The position numbers were made by a program, and so were the translations under genes. The notes under the pieces are model-generated. The model was not told where the DNA came from and did not search any database. It saw only the letters and a list, made by a program, of their open reading frames with translations. Positions 43,341-44,948 of a DNA stretch of 44,948 nucleotides are shown piece by piece (positions within the stretch are counted from its first letter, which is position 1; the number at the start of each line of letters is the position of its first letter). The stretch comes from an uncultured Pseudanabaenaceae cyanobacterium (GTDB lineage Bacteria; Cyanobacteriota; Cyanobacteriia; PCC-9006; JAAUQQ01). The stretch spans positions 1 to 44,948 of the forward strand of contig CALECT010000101.1 in NCBI GenBank assembly GCA_937949725.1, given 5' to 3'.

Positions 43341-43910
43341 ATGACGTTTACCCCTGCCATTCCGAAGGCTGCGATCGCTTTGAGTACTACACCCCTAGCC
43401 CAGCTTGATTTCATTCCCTATCTCACAGAAGCGGGGGAGATTTTGACGGAGCCCTTTGAGGGAAAGGTGGGCATTTACGCCATTTTTGACGAAGCCAAAA
43501 TCCTTCAATATATTGGCTTCTCTCGCAATGTCTATCTCAGTTTGAAGCAGCATCTGACGCGCCGCCCCATGCAGTGTTATTGGGTGAAGCTGCAAACGGT
43601 AGACCGTCCCAATCGCACAGCCCTAGCTGAGATGCAGGCGGATTGGATCGCGGAGAATGGCTCTACCCCTGCGGGTAATGGTGATGATGCGGCGGGTTGG
43701 GGACAGGCGATCGATGCTAAGGCTCAGATCACACCCGAGGAGCAGGCAGCCTATGATGCAGAAGATGAAGCCGGGCAGATCAAGGCGCTGAAGAATGTGG
43801 CGCGGCGAGTGGAGGCTGAGGTCAAAGCGGTGTTGGAGCAGCGCGGTGTGACGATGAAGTTGCGGTTTGATCCGAAGCTGAAGGAGCAGGGCTTGCTGAC
43901 CTTGAAGTAG
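43341..43910 (+). CDS. GIY-YIG-family protein, probably non-catalytic
   Basis: A 189-residue protein with a GIY-YIG fold at about residues 45-115: GIYAIFDEAKILQYIGFSRNVYLSLKQHL. In active nucleases an Arg lies four residues before the His of this helix (as in I-TevI); here that place is Ser. The rest, NRTALAEMQADWIAENGSTPAGN and a C-terminal charged helix, resembles a cyanobacterial group of unknown role. It therefore may bind rather than cut nucleic acid. It precedes the ABC ATPase by 54 bp. Confidence 0.88.
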   Translation: MTFTPAIPKAAIALSTTPLAQLDFIPYLTEAGEILTEPFEGKVGIYAIFDEAKILQYIGFSRNVYLSLKQHLTRRPMQCYWVKLQTVDRPNRTALAEMQADWIAENGSTPAGNGDDAAGWGQAIDAKAQITPEEQAAYDAEDEAGQIKALKNVARRVEAEVKAVLEQRGVTMKLRFDPKLKEQGLLTLK

Positions 43911-43964
43911 GTCAGGCCTGGTGGCGGCGTCATACTGAGAAGCATTAGGTCCATTCTTCTAGCC

Positions 43965-44720
43965 ATGATCGACCTCCAAGCCATCCAAGTCACCTTCAAC
44001 CCCGGCACCCCCCTGGAATCCCCTGCCCTGCGCGGCATTGATCTTCAGATTCCAGAGGGGCAATTTATCACTGTTATTGGTAGCAATGGCGCAGGCAAGT
44101 CCACCCTGCTCAACGTTTTAGGCGGGGGCATCATTCCCCAGCAGGGCCGCGTCAAAATTGATGAGCAAGTGGTGACTCGCTGGCCTGTGGCAAAGCGATC
44201 GCCCCTGGTCTCCCGCGTCTTCCAAAACCCCCTCCTTGGCTCTTGCGCTGACCTCACTGTGGAGGAAAATCTAGCCCTGGCGGATCAGCGGGGGAAACGC
44301 AGAGGCTTGGGTGGTGCTTTGAAGAAAGAGCGGCGCGGGCGGTTTCGAGATCGCCTCGCTCAACTGGGCCTAGGGCTAGAAAATCGGTTGGGCGATCGCA
44401 TGGGCCTGCTCTCCGGCGGCCAGCGCCAAGCCATCTGCCTGCTCATGGCGACCTTGGCGGAGCACAAGATTCTATTGCTGGATGAGCATACGGCGGCTTT
44501 GGACCCTAAGACCGCTGAAGAAGTGCTGTGCATTACCCGGCAGCTGGTGGCGGAGCAAAACCTAACCACCCTGATGGTGACCCACAGCATGGGGCAGGCT
44601 TTGGCCGTGGGCGATCGCACCATCATGCTCCACGAAGGGCAGATTATTTGGGATGTGGTTGGAGAGAATAGAGCCCGATTTTCAGTGGAAGATCTACTCG
44701 AAAAATTTGGTCAATTGTAA
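43965..44720 (+). CDS. ABC transporter ATPase, TrpX/COG1101 type
   Basis: A 251-residue ATPase. Walker A GSNGAGKST, the signature LSGGQRQAICLLMATL, Walker B ILLLDEHTAALDPKTAEEV, and the family block RVFQNPLLGSCADLTVEENLALADQRGKRRGL closely follow the ATPases that go with TrpX/TrpY-type uptake systems for tryptophan and similar amino acids. The binding protein and permease are not in the window; they may lie beyond the right edge or elsewhere. No gene is seen after it. Confidence 0.9.
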   Translation: MIDLQAIQVTFNPGTPLESPALRGIDLQIPEGQFITVIGSNGAGKSTLLNVLGGGIIPQQGRVKIDEQVVTRWPVAKRSPLVSRVFQNPLLGSCADLTVEENLALADQRGKRRGLGGALKKERRGRFRDRLAQLGLGLENRLGDRMGLLSGGQRQAICLLMATLAEHKILLLDEHTAALDPKTAEEVLCITRQLVAEQNLTTLMVTHSMGQALAVGDRTIMLHEGQIIWDVVGENRARFSVEDLLEKFGQL

Positions 44721-44948
44721 ATCAAGAAAATGATTGTGATCCCGATCAATTAAAGACAGGCTTCCTCTAATGGTTTCGAATTAAATGGATAATGGTGATC
44801 TTGAGTAAGTCAGCTAAATGACCTAGGGTATTTTGCTGATAAACCTCAAATGGTGATACTCAAAATTGGGAAATAAATGCAATTTTGAATGGTTTGAAAA
44901 GATTGATTAAGTTGGGAACTTTTTAGGACGATGATATTACGCTTGATT
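44721..44948. other. right edge, no gene seen
   Basis: A/T-rich 228 bp with no supportable coding frame and no clear terminator. It may be the leader of a gene beyond the window. Confidence 0.4.

Overview
The window is chromosomal DNA of a cyanobacterium. The octamer GCGATCGC (HIP1) recurs throughout. There is a Psb34-like photosystem II protein, a MenH-type phylloquinone-pathway enzyme, a ComFB protein, a PatA-type response regulator with a cyanobacterial chemotaxis cluster, and a dnaN preceded by a cluster of DnaA boxes. Genus cannot be fixed from the sequence alone. I saw no rRNA, tRNA, CRISPR array or intact insertion sequence.

Layout. 1-2.7 kb: a GH15-like glucoamylase/phosphorylase-kinase-type protein and a HAD phosphatase, both on the minus strand. 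2.7-4.9 kb: a probable chromosome replication origin (five good DnaA boxes at 3081-3269, three in one orientation and two in the other, plus one outlier at 2729) followed by dnaN; genes on the two sides point away from it. 5.0-9.9 kb: accessory region with an NB-ARC/TPR (NLR-like STAND) protein carrying an amyloid-like N-terminal motif and almost identical 126-bp TPR repeats, an orphan antitoxin next to a destroyed PIN toxin gene, two tandem small secreted paralogues, a small unknown gene and comFB. 10.3-13.2 kb: a TetR regulator with a palindromic operator, a gene-poor stretch with an orphan terminator, an unknown protein, and an N-terminally extended Psb34. 13.3-15.3 kb: FetB-like permease and FAD monooxygenase. 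15.6-21.8 kb: a secreted LolA-like protein, then an RND efflux operon (adaptor + pump) divergent from a PadR repressor; a near-textbook double operator overlies the efflux promoter. 22.1-24.5 kb: FecR-domain protein with a CHASE2-GGDEF diguanylate cyclase. 24.9 kb: a small Ala-rich protein with a strong terminator. 25.6-33.6 kb: a chemotaxis-like operon (PatA-REC, double CheW, PilJ-like MCP, a 1284-residue CheA with two Hpt domains and a REC domain, and a stand-alone CheB-type receiver) closed by a terminator. 33.7-35.6 kb: ppnP-hisC-DCC thioredoxin-like operon. 36-38.9 kb: a second TetR close to the first, a GH13 amylase and a small membrane protein. 38.9-44.9 kb: menH, mgtE, a pentapeptide-repeat protein, a small unknown, a GIY-YIG protein lacking the expected catalytic Arg, and a TrpX-like ABC ATPase.

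How the parts work together. The PadR/RND unit is a self-contained regulated exporter. The chemotaxis operon looks like a full phosphorelay toward pili/phototaxis-type output but has no CheR or CheB methylesterase in the window. The diguanylate cyclase and ComFB (a family reported to bind cyclic dinucleotides) are a possible maker/reader pair, though not adjacent. The most unusual items are the NLR-like protein with its amyloid-like tag, the duplicated architecture of CheA, the double PadR operator, and the origin dyad.
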